From the NCBI GenBank assembly GCA_003448835.1, contig DLXM01000050.1, positions 1-7,257 on the forward strand: a stretch of DNA of 7,257 nucleotides, in the 5' to 3' direction. Within the stretch, counting starts at the first letter, position 1; each line of letters starts with the position of its first letter. Origin of the DNA: Bacteroidota bacterium (GTDB lineage: Bacteria > Bacteroidota > Rhodothermia > Balneolales > HLUCCA01). The position numbers were made by a program, and so were the translations under genes. Positions 1 through 6,388 of the stretch are shown here, one piece after another. The notes under the pieces were generated by a model. The model ran no database searches. It saw only the letters and a program-made list of their open reading frames with translations, and had not been told where the DNA came from.

Positions 1-1
1 C

Positions 2-538
2 CGTGATGTACTTCCTTATGAAGGCAAGGTTTTTGTAGACCAAACGGATATTTCCAAAATGCCAAGTAAACAGATCCCGTTTTTAAGACGAAAACTCGGA
101 ATCGTTTTTCAGGATTTTCAGCTGTTGCAGGACCGTAATGTATATGACAACGTAGCATTTGCACTTCAGGTAACAGGAAATACAAGAAAATTCATCAGAC
201 AACGAGCTATGGAAGTACTATCCATGGTTGGATTGAGCAATAAACGAAATCAAATGCCGGATGAGTTGTCTGGAGGCGAGCAACAACGCGTTGTAATAGC
301 CCGTGCTTTAGCAAATGAGCCACGTATCATGTTAGCTGATGAACCGACCGGTAATCTGGATCCCGAGGTCTCACACAGCATTATGGACCTATTCAGAACA
401 ATCAATAATCGAGGAATGGCAATTCTAATGGTCACGCATAATTATGACCTGGTAAAAAAATACCCTCATCGTACAGTTCGTATAAATCATGGACAACTTC
501 AGGAGGTCGTTAATGATGAATTTCGAACGAAAGTATAA
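2..538 (+). CDS. ftsE: FtsE, cell-division ABC transporter ATP-binding protein (5' partial)
   Basis: The reading frame is open from the left edge, so the gene starts outside the window; the ATG at 59 is internal. 178 residues are visible of a usual 220-230. Seen in order: a Q-loop in FQDFQLL, the ABC signature LSGGEQQRV, Walker B RIMLADEP followed by the D-loop GNLD, and the switch histidine in VTHNYDL. Walker A must lie upstream. The run [18 protein letters not shown] with [12 protein letters not shown] is characteristic of FtsE rather than LolD or other small ABC ATPases. In the family, FtsE pairs with the membrane protein FtsX and couples ATP hydrolysis at the divisome to activation of peptidoglycan hydrolases. 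No ftsX follows here; separation of ftsE and ftsX is usual in Bacteroidota. The end overlaps a tiny ORF with a strong Shine-Dalgarno sequence (see 501-563). Confidence 0.9.
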   Translation, partial: RDVLPYEGKVFVDQTDISKMPSKQIPFLRRKLGIVFQDFQLLQDRNVYDNVAFALQVTGNTRKFIRQRAMEVLSMVGLSNKRNQMPDELSGGEQQRVVIARALANEPRIMLADEPTGNLDPEVSHSIMDLFRTINNRGMAILMVTHNYDLVKKYPHRTVRINHGQLQEVVNDEFRTKV

Positions 539-563
539 CATCCACTGTTTACACGGCGAATAA
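501..563 (+). other. Candidate 16-codon leader ORF with consensus Shine-Dalgarno sequence
   Basis: A full AGGAGG at 501-506 lies inside the end of ftsE. Six bases downstream is a double ATG (513 and 516) that opens a frame different from ftsE. It encodes [16 protein letters not shown] and stops with TAA at 561-563. The next gene starts at 587, 23 bases after that stop. The site stands out because most starts in this window lack any Shine-Dalgarno sequence. It could be a translated leader that hands ribosomes to the downstream gene, a short remnant of a lost gene, or chance: the bases also encode Gln-Glu-Val in ftsE. No known peptide is recognised. Confidence 0.25.
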
Positions 564-586
564 GTTTAATTAGGTAATGCTAACTT

Positions 587-1630
587 ATGGATTCCATAAC
601 TCAGATCGTTTTAGGCGCTGCTGTTGGCGAACTTATAGCTGGTAAAAAAATTGGCTATAAAGCAGCTTTATGGGGTGCATTCGCAGGAACAATACCTGAT
701 TTGGATATCATTGCCGGGTTATGGCAAGACCCAATAACCTATCTTAGTTTTCATCGAGGTTTTTCTCATTCGATTTTTTTCGCGCCGATCATGGCTCCAT
801 TGTTAGCAATAATTGCCATATACATCCACAAAAAGGAACTTTTACCTTATCGGACCTGGATAAACTTATTTTTTTGGGCTCTATTAACTCACCCTTTGTT
901 AGATCTTTTTACTGGATATGGTACCCAGCTATTAAATCCCATTTCTAATTATGGATTTGAAATAAATTCAATTTTCATCATTGATCCATTATATACCATT
1001 CCACTACTAATTTGTTTAATCGTAGGATTACGAAAGTCGAACACTGATATAAAAAGGACAATTTGGGTAAAACGTGGAATTTATATAAGCAGTTTGTACT
1101 TAATTCTGAGTCTTGGATTAAAATATTATGGACATACAATCATCAAAAACCAAGCTATAGATCAAGGTATTGTGATTCATAGAATGATGAGCATCCCGGG
1201 GCCATTCACATCTTTCCTTTGGAGAGGATTAATCGAAACTGAGGATGCCTTTTATCAAGCCTATTATTCGGTATTCGACGACCCGTCTAAAGAACTTATA
1301 TTTTATAAAATCCCAAAATCTAATGTTGGATTAGAACTTTTCGAGTCTTCCAGAGCTTTAGAAACGTTAAAATGGTTCTCTAAAGGTTTTTATACCATAG
1401 AATCTGTTGAAAATTCAAACTTAGCTTATGCCGAAAATGTTTACTTCAATGACTTGAGATTTGGAACTTTGGGAGGATGGGATGGAAACTACAATCATCA
1501 TGTATTCAAATTTGAGATATATAAAAATGAAATAGGTGAAATTAGTTTTCGTCAGGCGCCAATTACCACTTCCATAAATTCAAACGACTTTATTACACTT
1601 CTGAAAAAGAGTTTTTCTTTAGAAAAATAA
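587..1630 (+). CDS. YdjM-family membrane metal-dependent hydrolase
   Basis: A 347-residue membrane protein of the YdjM / LexA-regulated inner-membrane hydrolase family (DUF457-like). The N-terminus MDSITQIVLGAAVGE is the family hallmark and fixes the start. Putative metal ligands are PDLD (37-40), HRGFSHS (56-62) and H102-PLLD. Hydrophobic segments lie at about 62-80, 91-107, 129-147 and 165-182. The remaining C-terminal 160 residues are mostly soluble, with conserved-looking aromatic and charged stretches (for example SFLWRGLIE at 209-217). The substrate is unknown for the family; a role in membrane lipid or envelope metabolism is often suggested but unproven. There is no clear ribosome-binding site. 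It follows ftsE on the same strand after 48 bases, so it could be co-transcribed. It runs into the convergent methyltransferase gene with 1 base between the stops. Confidence 0.8.
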   Translation: MDSITQIVLGAAVGELIAGKKIGYKAALWGAFAGTIPDLDIIAGLWQDPITYLSFHRGFSHSIFFAPIMAPLLAIIAIYIHKKELLPYRTWINLFFWALLTHPLLDLFTGYGTQLLNPISNYGFEINSIFIIDPLYTIPLLICLIVGLRKSNTDIKRTIWVKRGIYISSLYLILSLGLKYYGHTIIKNQAIDQGIVIHRMMSIPGPFTSFLWRGLIETEDAFYQAYYSVFDDPSKELIFYKIPKSNVGLELFESSRALETLKWFSKGFYTIESVENSNLAYAENVYFNDLRFGTLGGWDGNYNHHVFKFEIYKNEIGEISFRQAPITTSINSNDFITLLKKSFSLEK

Positions 1631-1633
1631 CTC
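1609..1633. terminator. Possible weak bidirectional terminator hairpin
   Basis: GAGTT-TTTCT at 1609-1618 can pair with AGAAA (1621-1625) and AACTC (1629-1633), leaving a small loop and a 3-base AAT bulge. It spans the 3' end of the YdjM-family gene and the convergent methyltransferase stop. Read on the minus strand, the stem is followed at once by TTTTT (1608-1604), so it would suit the methyltransferase transcript best. On the plus strand it is followed by a mixed T/C tract. The stem is AT-rich and folding energy was not computed. Confidence 0.3.
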
Positions 1634-2276
1634 ATTTCTTTCTGATAATTGAAATACCGTCCCGCACAGTTAACATAACCGATTCTACTCTTTTATCAGA
1701 AAACACCAATTCATTAAATTCGTGTATGGCACTAGATTTTCTATCTTTTTTTGCATCAAGTACACCCCCATGCCAAAAAACATTATCAGCAATAATTATG
1801 CCACCTGATTTTAATTTTGAAAGTATTACTTCATAATAAGTTGCATAGTAGTCCTTGTCGGCATCTAAAAAAAATAAATCTAAATTATTGGGAAGTTCAT
1901 TGATCTTTTCACGGGCGTTGCCCTCTAAAATATGAATTTTATTATATGATGCACTCTGACGAAGATTTGGAAGTGCGATATCAAGGTATTTTTTATTCAT
2001 TTCGAGACAGTACAGTTTACCATGGTCAGGTAGTGATTCTGCCATCATCAATGTTGAGAATCCGGTAAATACCCCAATTTCAGCAATATTAACAGCATTC
2101 GAAATTTTAATAAGTAATGATAGTAACCCTGAAACTTGATTCCCACTAAGCATATCTGAATATCGTAGTTTAGTGGAGGTATCGAATTTAATTTGATTCA
2201 ATATGGTTTTATTCGAATCTGAGAATTCTTCAGCGTACTTTTCGATTTCCGGATTAATCAGTGGTATCTTGTTCAT
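1632..2276 (-). CDS. SAM-dependent O-methyltransferase (caffeoyl-CoA OMT / Methyltransf_3 type)
   Basis: 214 residues, the usual length for bacterial cation-dependent class I O-methyltransferases. SAM-binding motif I is EIGVFTGFST (66-75), with the acidic ribose-binding residue in LEMN (E92). Next come the metal and catalytic motifs DLFFLDADKDYY (133-144) and ADNVFWHG (163-170). A final strand, VRDGISIIRKK, closes the domain. Family members transfer methyl from S-adenosylmethionine to a hydroxyl on small, often catechol-like molecules, using a divalent cation held by the DADK and DN residues. The substrate cannot be read from sequence. It is not related to the carotenoid O-methyltransferase CrtF, so a pigment role is not implied by family. 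The cytoplasmic enzyme is transcribed away from the acyltransferase, with only 24 bases between the two ATGs. Confidence 0.88.
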   Translation of the reverse strand: MNKIPLINPEIEKYAEEFSDSNKTILNQIKFDTSTKLRYSDMLSGNQVSGLLSLLIKISNAVNIAEIGVFTGFSTLMMAESLPDHGKLYCLEMNKKYLDIALPNLRQSASYNKIHILEGNAREKINELPNNLDLFFLDADKDYYATYYEVILSKLKSGGIIIADNVFWHGGVLDAKKDRKSSAIHEFNELVFSDKRVESVMLTVRDGISIIRKK

Positions 2277-2300
2277 AAATGAAACTTATTGAATTATCGC

Positions 2301-2987
2301 ATGAAAAATAAGCACGCAGATGGATTTATCCCTGCAAACGAGAACAAATTTGTCATTTGGTTTTTCAAATGGTATACGTTTTTTTTATTAAAAAGCAGGT
2401 TCAAAAATGTTTTTTTCAGAACAAATTATAGTCCAAAAACAAAGGATTCCACTTTAATTCTTGCGAATCATCACTCATGGTGGGATGGACTTATACCTTT
2501 GATAATCAATGAGTTTGAGTTCAAACAAAATGCCAGAGCAGTTATGGAGGATATTCAAATAAAAAAATATCCGTTTTTTTCTCGAATTGGAGCTTTTTCT
2601 ATCAACCGTCAAAACATGAAATCCGCTTTATATAGCTTAGATTATGGTGCTGAATGGCTAAAACATCCAAAAAACAGTTTATTTCTCTATCCAGAAGGGA
2701 AAATCACCTCAGCTATATCTCCGATACAGGTTGAAAATGGATTCTTGAAAGTGGTTCAACAGGTCCCCGATGCACACATTGTAATTCTGACGATATTTAT
2801 TAGTACAGCACATCATAATAAACCAGATTTATATCTGGATATACATGGACCTGTTCAATTAAAAGACGTGCATGATAAAGCAGACTCCGTATTGTTTATC
2901 AATCAGCTCATGAATGAACGAAGATCTACAATCGCGAATGAAAGTTTAAATATTGCGGAAATTTACGGGTATCGTAAGCTGATCTGA
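2301..2987 (+). CDS. PlsC-type acyltransferase (possible carotenoid-glycoside acyltransferase)
   Basis: Membrane-associated glycerolipid-type acyltransferase, about 228 residues. Motif I is NHHSWWD (the His-x4-Asp catalytic pair), motif II is GAFSINR, and motif III is LFLYPEGK. Together they define the LPLAT/PlsC fold. A hydrophobic, aromatic stretch near the N-terminus (FVIWFFKWYTFFLL) would seat it on the membrane. Two starts are possible: TTG at 2289 and ATG at 2301, four codons later. An in-frame stop at 2280-2282 excludes anything further upstream, and ATG 2301 is preferred. By family it could make phosphatidic acid. However, PlsC homologues such as CruD acylate carotenoid glycosides in Chlorobi, and the neighbours here are a carotenoid hydratase and a glycosyltransferase. 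The pigment role is an inference from context. The stop abuts the convergent crtC stop. Confidence 0.82.
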   Translation: MKNKHADGFIPANENKFVIWFFKWYTFFLLKSRFKNVFFRTNYSPKTKDSTLILANHHSWWDGLIPLIINEFEFKQNARAVMEDIQIKKYPFFSRIGAFSINRQNMKSALYSLDYGAEWLKHPKNSLFLYPEGKITSAISPIQVENGFLKVVQQVPDAHIVILTIFISTAHHNKPDLYLDIHGPVQLKDVHDKADSVLFINQLMNERRSTIANESLNIAEIYGYRKLI

Positions 2988-2997
2988 TTACCAGGTC
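2981..2997. terminator. Short hairpin across abutting convergent stop codons
   Basis: GATCTG (2981-2986) pairs with CAGGTC (2992-2997), with one G-T wobble and a 5-base loop. The stem includes both the acyltransferase stop TGA and the region of the crtC stop. It is symmetric for both directions and sits where a bidirectional terminator is needed, but neither strand has a proper T-run after it. It may be only a short palindrome. Confidence 0.22.
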
Positions 2998-4085
2998 CAT
3001 TTATACAGAAAGGAAGATCTCTGCACCCAATGTGGTTTTTTAGCTTTATAACGATACCTCATCCGGACAAATGGCCAAAATATTCGTTTTCTTATTCGAT
3101 CCGGTCTAATGTACTCTGATAGTCCGGTTGTTAACTGATTTTCATCTTCAACTTCGGATTTCAACTGGACAGCTGAGTTGAAACGCATGTAAAAAGGTCC
3201 ACTGTCAAGTACTTCATCTTTATGGATAAGAATTGATCTGGATTTAAACTTGATATTAATCCTTCTGGCCGAAGACAAAAAGAATAAATTAGAACTAAAA
3301 CCATCAATTTGAATATCCTCAGTAGTATCCAGGACTTTTTGACTATCGGGACCGATTAACCAGGCTTTAGATTTTAATCCATCTTTCTGTTGAATGACAT
3401 AATAAATAAGTGTCATGTCTGTAAAATGAACCCTCCCCCAGTACCAGTCCTCGAATTGATGGGACATCGGTTCCTGACCGATATTTCTATCGTGATAACC
3501 CCTACCCTCGAATATAATTGGTTTTTCGTGTCGATTGATCTGAGAAATCGAAATTACACCTTTAATCGTTGCTCTCGGTTGAACCAAATTCCAGGTATGA
3601 TTTGAGTTTGATTCGGCTTTATCTGTTAAGGGCAGGCTATTATTCGAAAGTGGAGAATTAAACCTTAGTATTCCAGAGAACTTTTCACCGGTTGCCAGGG
3701 TTTCTTCAAGACGCAGAGCATAAACAAGCTGTTCGTTCTCAACGAAACCCTCTAATGTGTTGTGACCAATACGAAGTGAAATTTTATCTCTGTTAAATTC
3801 AACTTCTGTCGGACTATATTCTGATAATGCATAAAAAACAGTTTTACCATTTTTATATACAGAGATACTTACAGCCGGATGTGAGTCCGCCTTAGAAGTG
3901 ATAAAATCAGGATGTTTTTCATACGATTTTATATAATCGGGTGAAAAGGGACAACCTTCATAAAAAATAATAACAAACTGGTACTCCCCTTTTGTGTCTT
4001 CACCATCGAAGTACCACCACTCGTAACTTCCGGATTTGACTTTTTTAACAGGAATCTCAGATAAATAATTTGATTCAACATTCAT
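2988..4085 (-). CDS. crtC: CrtC-family carotenoid 1,2-hydratase (hydroxyneurosporene synthase family)
   Basis: 365 residues, typical for the CrtC family. Recognisable blocks are GSYEWWYFDGED (19-30) with the following FYEGCPFSPDYI, the central GRGYHDRNIGQEPM (194-207) followed by WYWGRVHF (214-221), and the C-terminal SEYIRPDRIRKRIFWPF. The family adapts a lipocalin-like beta-barrel pair to add water across the terminal 1,2 double bond of an acyclic carotenoid end, giving a tertiary hydroxyl that can be glycosylated. No signal peptide is evident. The start at 4085 is needed to keep the first conserved block. It sits 4 bases after a near-perfect Bacteroidota -7 element, so the mRNA may be almost leaderless. 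It is divergent from the glycosyltransferase (100 bases between starts), which fits a shared pathway. Rhodothermota often use the unrelated hydratase CruF instead, so the exact substrate is uncertain. Confidence 0.82.
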   Translation of the reverse strand: MNVESNYLSEIPVKKVKSGSYEWWYFDGEDTKGEYQFVIIFYEGCPFSPDYIKSYEKHPDFITSKADSHPAVSISVYKNGKTVFYALSEYSPTEVEFNRDKISLRIGHNTLEGFVENEQLVYALRLEETLATGEKFSGILRFNSPLSNNSLPLTDKAESNSNHTWNLVQPRATIKGVISISQINRHEKPIIFEGRGYHDRNIGQEPMSHQFEDWYWGRVHFTDMTLIYYVIQQKDGLKSKAWLIGPDSQKVLDTTEDIQIDGFSSNLFFLSSARRINIKFKSRSILIHKDEVLDSGPFYMRFNSAVQLKSEVEDENQLTTGLSEYIRPDRIRKRIFWPFVRMRYRYKAKKPHWVQRSSFLYKWTW

Positions 4086-4089
4086 GATG

Positions 4090-4118
4090 CAAATATACGT
4101 TGATTATCGATACCACAA
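4090..4118 (-). promoter_or_regulatory. Bacteroidota-type promoter of crtC
   Basis: Read on the minus strand: TTG (4118-4116), an 18-base spacer, then TATATTTG (4097-4090). This matches the TTG-N17-23-TAnnTTTG consensus used by the primary sigma factor of Bacteroidota, with a complete -7 element. Only CATC separates it from the crtC ATG, so transcription should begin within a few bases of the start codon or on it. Confidence 0.6.
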
Positions 4119-4119
4119 C
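4099..4119. promoter_or_regulatory. Candidate operator: palindrome within the crtC promoter spacer
   Basis: The perfect 8-base palindrome TATCGATA (4105-4112) lies in the 18-base spacer between the -33 and -7 elements. It is flanked almost symmetrically by GTTG (4099-4102) and CAAC (4116-4119). A dimeric regulator binding here would cover the promoter. MerR-type proteins bind promoter spacers, and the carotenoid light-response regulators of the CarH/LitR kind belong to that family. No such regulator gene is in the window, so this is only a suggestion. Confidence 0.3.
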
Positions 4120-4185
4120 ACGTTAAATAGTTTTAATAGATTGAGTATCTTTTTATTAGAAACGCGTCCTTACAAATGATATTAC

Positions 4186-5352
4186 ATGATATATTTATTA
4201 TTTATTGCTGCACTATACTTAACAATTACTTCAGTTATCTTATTACGTAATGCTGCAGATTTCACAGTAATAAGCGATGATAATCAATCTGATAATCATA
4301 AAAATCGAATTTCATTTTGCATTCCCGCTCGAAATGAAGAATCTTCTATAAGAAAATGTGTGGAGTCGGTGATTCAACAAAACTACCCGAATTTCGAAGT
4401 TTTAATCCTGGACGATCATTCAACAGATACAACTCTTCAGATACTTCGCGAGATTAAATCGAAGAATCCAAAATCAGAGATTAAAATCATATCTGGTGAA
4501 CCAAAACCGGAGTCCTGGTTGGGTAAAAATTGGGCCTGTCATCAACTGGGTTTACAAGCGTCCGGTGAAATTATTGTTTTTATGGATGCTGATACATGGC
4601 TGGAATCTAACCTTGGAAATGCGATCAATGCCCAATTTAAGAATGCCAAAATCGATGCTCTGACAATATGGCCGGAACAAAAATTGGGAACATTCTGGGA
4701 AAAAGTGATAATCCCACAAATTTACTATGTCATTTTTACTTTGTTACCGGTCCGATATTCTCAGTTTGATCCGAAATGGATGCCAGAAAAATTTCGGCCA
4801 GTTTTCAGATCTTCTTTTGCTGCAGCATGTGGACAATTTATAGCATTTAAAAAAGGAACCTATCATACAATTGGTGGACATGCTTCCGTAAAAAATAACG
4901 TGGTCGAAGATGTTGAATTAGCACGACTTATACGTCGGAACAACTTGAAAATAAGGCTTTTCAGGGGTGCCCGGACCGTTTATTGTAGAATGTACACGAA
5001 TCAAGATGAAATTTTAAAAGGATTCAGAAAAAACTTTTTAGCAGGATTTGGCAATAACATATTCTTATTTATTGCAGCTGGGATTCTTCATTTCATCGTG
5101 TTTTTGCTCCCTTTTTTTACACTGATTCTGGCTGTCTATTTGAATGAAATTACGATGATGATTCTGTCTGTTATTTTAATTATCTGGCCATGGTTAATCA
5201 GGCTATATATTGATAAAGTCAATAACTGGAGCCAAAATTATATATTTGCCCATCAACTTGGAGTTGCTTGGTTTCAAGTGCTTTCATTAATGGTATTATA
5301 TGATAAAATTTTTAAACGCAAGGTATCCTGGAAAGGACGAGATTTATCCTGA
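4186..5352 (+). CDS. Membrane GT2 glycosyltransferase, CruC/CrtQ-like (carotenoid glycosylation likely)
   Basis: 388 residues. An N-terminal membrane segment (1-20) is followed by a GT-A catalytic domain: ISFCIPARNEE (42-52), the nucleotide-binding LDDHS (75-79), and the metal-binding DAD (134-136). EDVELARLIRR (241-251) is in the acceptor/catalytic position. Two or three further hydrophobic segments lie at about 291-313, 318-338 and 355-371, and the protein ends in a basic tail with SWKGR. This architecture is shared by carotenoid glycosyltransferases (CruC, CrtQ/4,4'-diaponeurosporenoate type) and the hopanoid-associated HpnB. Divergence from crtC, whose product would supply the hydroxyl acceptor, favours the carotenoid role: transfer of a hexose from a nucleotide sugar on the inner membrane. 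No Shine-Dalgarno sequence and no convincing promoter were seen upstream of 4186. The next gene starts 72 bases later on the same strand. Confidence 0.8.
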   Translation: MIYLLFIAALYLTITSVILLRNAADFTVISDDNQSDNHKNRISFCIPARNEESSIRKCVESVIQQNYPNFEVLILDDHSTDTTLQILREIKSKNPKSEIKIISGEPKPESWLGKNWACHQLGLQASGEIIVFMDADTWLESNLGNAINAQFKNAKIDALTIWPEQKLGTFWEKVIIPQIYYVIFTLLPVRYSQFDPKWMPEKFRPVFRSSFAAACGQFIAFKKGTYHTIGGHASVKNNVVEDVELARLIRRNNLKIRLFRGARTVYCRMYTNQDEILKGFRKNFLAGFGNNIFLFIAAGILHFIVFLLPFFTLILAVYLNEITMMILSVILIIWPWLIRLYIDKVNNWSQNYIFAHQLGVAWFQVLSLMVLYDKIFKRKVSWKGRDLS

Positions 5353-5424
5353 TTTCTATAATATTTATTCAAAAAGTGCCTTTTATCATTTCGTTTTATC
5401 GAACAAAATCACATATTGTAGTAG

Positions 5425-6375
5425 ATGAAAGAACTGCTGAATAAATACCTGAAATACCTGAAAATTGAGCGAAATGCTCCGGAGACAACGTTGTCTTCTT
5501 ATCGTAGGGATCTGCAACAGTTATTTAGTTTTTTAGATGAACGTTATCAAATTGAAGAAATACAATCTGTTGATCGAATTCATCTACGATCTTATCTGGG
5601 ACATCTCAATAAAAATGGATTAAAAAGAAGCACTATTCAACGCAAAATTGCTTCACTCCGATCTTTCTTTAAGTACTCTTTTAAAAGGGGTTATACACAA
5701 AAAGATGTTTCCGGACAGTTGATTAGTCCCAAATCTGAACGTCGAATTCCAAAAATTATTAACCAACGAGAGTTAAACAGCGCATTAAATTCTTACGATT
5801 CAGAAACAGTTATTTCCGATGAAGATCCGATTTTACGAAAAAAAGCACTGTTAAGATCTCAAAATTACGTCATCATTGAATTATTGTATTCAACTGGAAT
5901 TCGTGTATCAGAATTAACAAATTTGAACATTGGTGATCTGGATCTAACAGGTGAACAAATTATCGTTACCGGTAAAGGTCGTAAACAAAGAATTGTTCCT
6001 TTTGGAAAAGCATTGAAGGATATTTTACCCGTTTTTTTACAACTTAGAACTACTTTATTGAACAATAATTCTTCTGATTCTGATGTTAAAGCTGTATTCT
6101 TGACTTCAAATGGGAAGCGAATTTATCCAAGAGCCGTACAGAGAATTGTTCAGGAATTTTTACAGGATCATACTGAAGCTCAGAAAAAGAGTCCACATGC
6201 TATCAGGCATAGTTTTGCTACCCATTTGCTCGATGCAGGGGCAGACATTCGAATAATCAAGGAATTATTAGGTCACAGTAGTTTGGCAACTACTCAGATT
6301 TATGCTTCTGCAAGCTCAGAAATTATTAAGAAACAATACAAAAACGCTCATCCACGAGCGGAAAGAACCATTTAA
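5425..6375 (+). CDS. xerC: XerC/XerD-type tyrosine recombinase
   Basis: 316 residues, slightly longer than the usual 295-305. The N-terminal SAM-like core-binding domain covers about 1-105 (ERNAPETTLSSYRRDLQQL is typical). The catalytic domain has the complete set: R160 in STGIRVSEL, K184 in VTGKGRKQR, H258 and R261 in HAIRHSFATHLL, H284 in LLGHSS, and nucleophile Y293 in TTQIYA. The ending YKNAHPRA is typical of chromosomal Xer proteins, not phage or transposon integrases. It resolves chromosome dimers at dif during division. XerC and XerD cannot be separated with certainty from one gene; no dif-like site was recognised. There is no Shine-Dalgarno sequence before the ATG. Thirteen bases separate it from hpf, so the two are probably co-transcribed. 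Confidence 0.9.
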   Translation: MKELLNKYLKYLKIERNAPETTLSSYRRDLQQLFSFLDERYQIEEIQSVDRIHLRSYLGHLNKNGLKRSTIQRKIASLRSFFKYSFKRGYTQKDVSGQLISPKSERRIPKIINQRELNSALNSYDSETVISDEDPILRKKALLRSQNYVIIELLYSTGIRVSELTNLNIGDLDLTGEQIIVTGKGRKQRIVPFGKALKDILPVFLQLRTTLLNNNSSDSDVKAVFLTSNGKRIYPRAVQRIVQEFLQDHTEAQKKSPHAIRHSFATHLLDAGADIRIIKELLGHSSLATTQIYASASSEIIKKQYKNAHPRAERTI

Positions 6376-6378
6376 AAC

Positions 6379-6384
6379 AGGAGA
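6379..6384 (+). promoter_or_regulatory. Ribosome-binding site of hpf
   Basis: AGGAGA lies 4 bases before ATG 6389. It decides the start: the frame is open further upstream to an ATG at 6302 inside xerC, but that extension has no such site and no family similarity. Confidence 0.7.
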
Positions 6385-6388
6385 CGTT

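Noticed and set aside
59..61. ATG as the start of ftsE
   Set aside because: The frame is open upstream to the window edge and encodes typical FtsE residues ([13 protein letters not shown]), so this Met is internal.
250..435. 61-residue minus-strand ORF inside ftsE
   Set aside because: It lies antisense to the conserved signature and Walker B region of ftsE, has no recognisable domain, and is a shadow of that coding frame.
2303..2338. Minus-strand promoter for the methyltransferase (TTG, 24-base spacer, TATTTTTC)
   Set aside because: The spacer is longer than the usual range and the -7 element has a mismatch; it is too weak to annotate in an AT-rich sequence.
3390..3605. 71-residue plus-strand ORF inside crtC
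   Set aside because: It is antisense to the most conserved CrtC block; no domain or ribosome-binding site was seen.
5372..5384. AAAAG-TGC-CTTTT hairpin after the glycosyltransferase as a terminator
   Set aside because: A 5-bp stem with one G-C pair and a 3-base loop is too unstable, and no clean T-run follows.
5353..5424. dif or att site next to xerC
   Set aside because: No 28-base pair of 11-base half-sites with a 6-base centre could be recognised, and chromosomal dif sites are not usually beside xerC.
5865..6065. 66-residue minus-strand ORF inside xerC
   Set aside because: It is antisense to the catalytic Arg/Lys region of the recombinase and has no independent support.
5425..6375. Integrase of a mobile element
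   Set aside because: Length, the AHPRA C-terminus and the housekeeping neighbours indicate chromosomal Xer; no repeats, tRNA or other mobile genes are present.
6302..6388. Upstream ATG giving hpf 29 extra residues overlapping xerC
   Set aside because: The extra residues do not resemble the S30AE domain, while ATG 6389 has AGGAGA in front and begins with the conserved strand.
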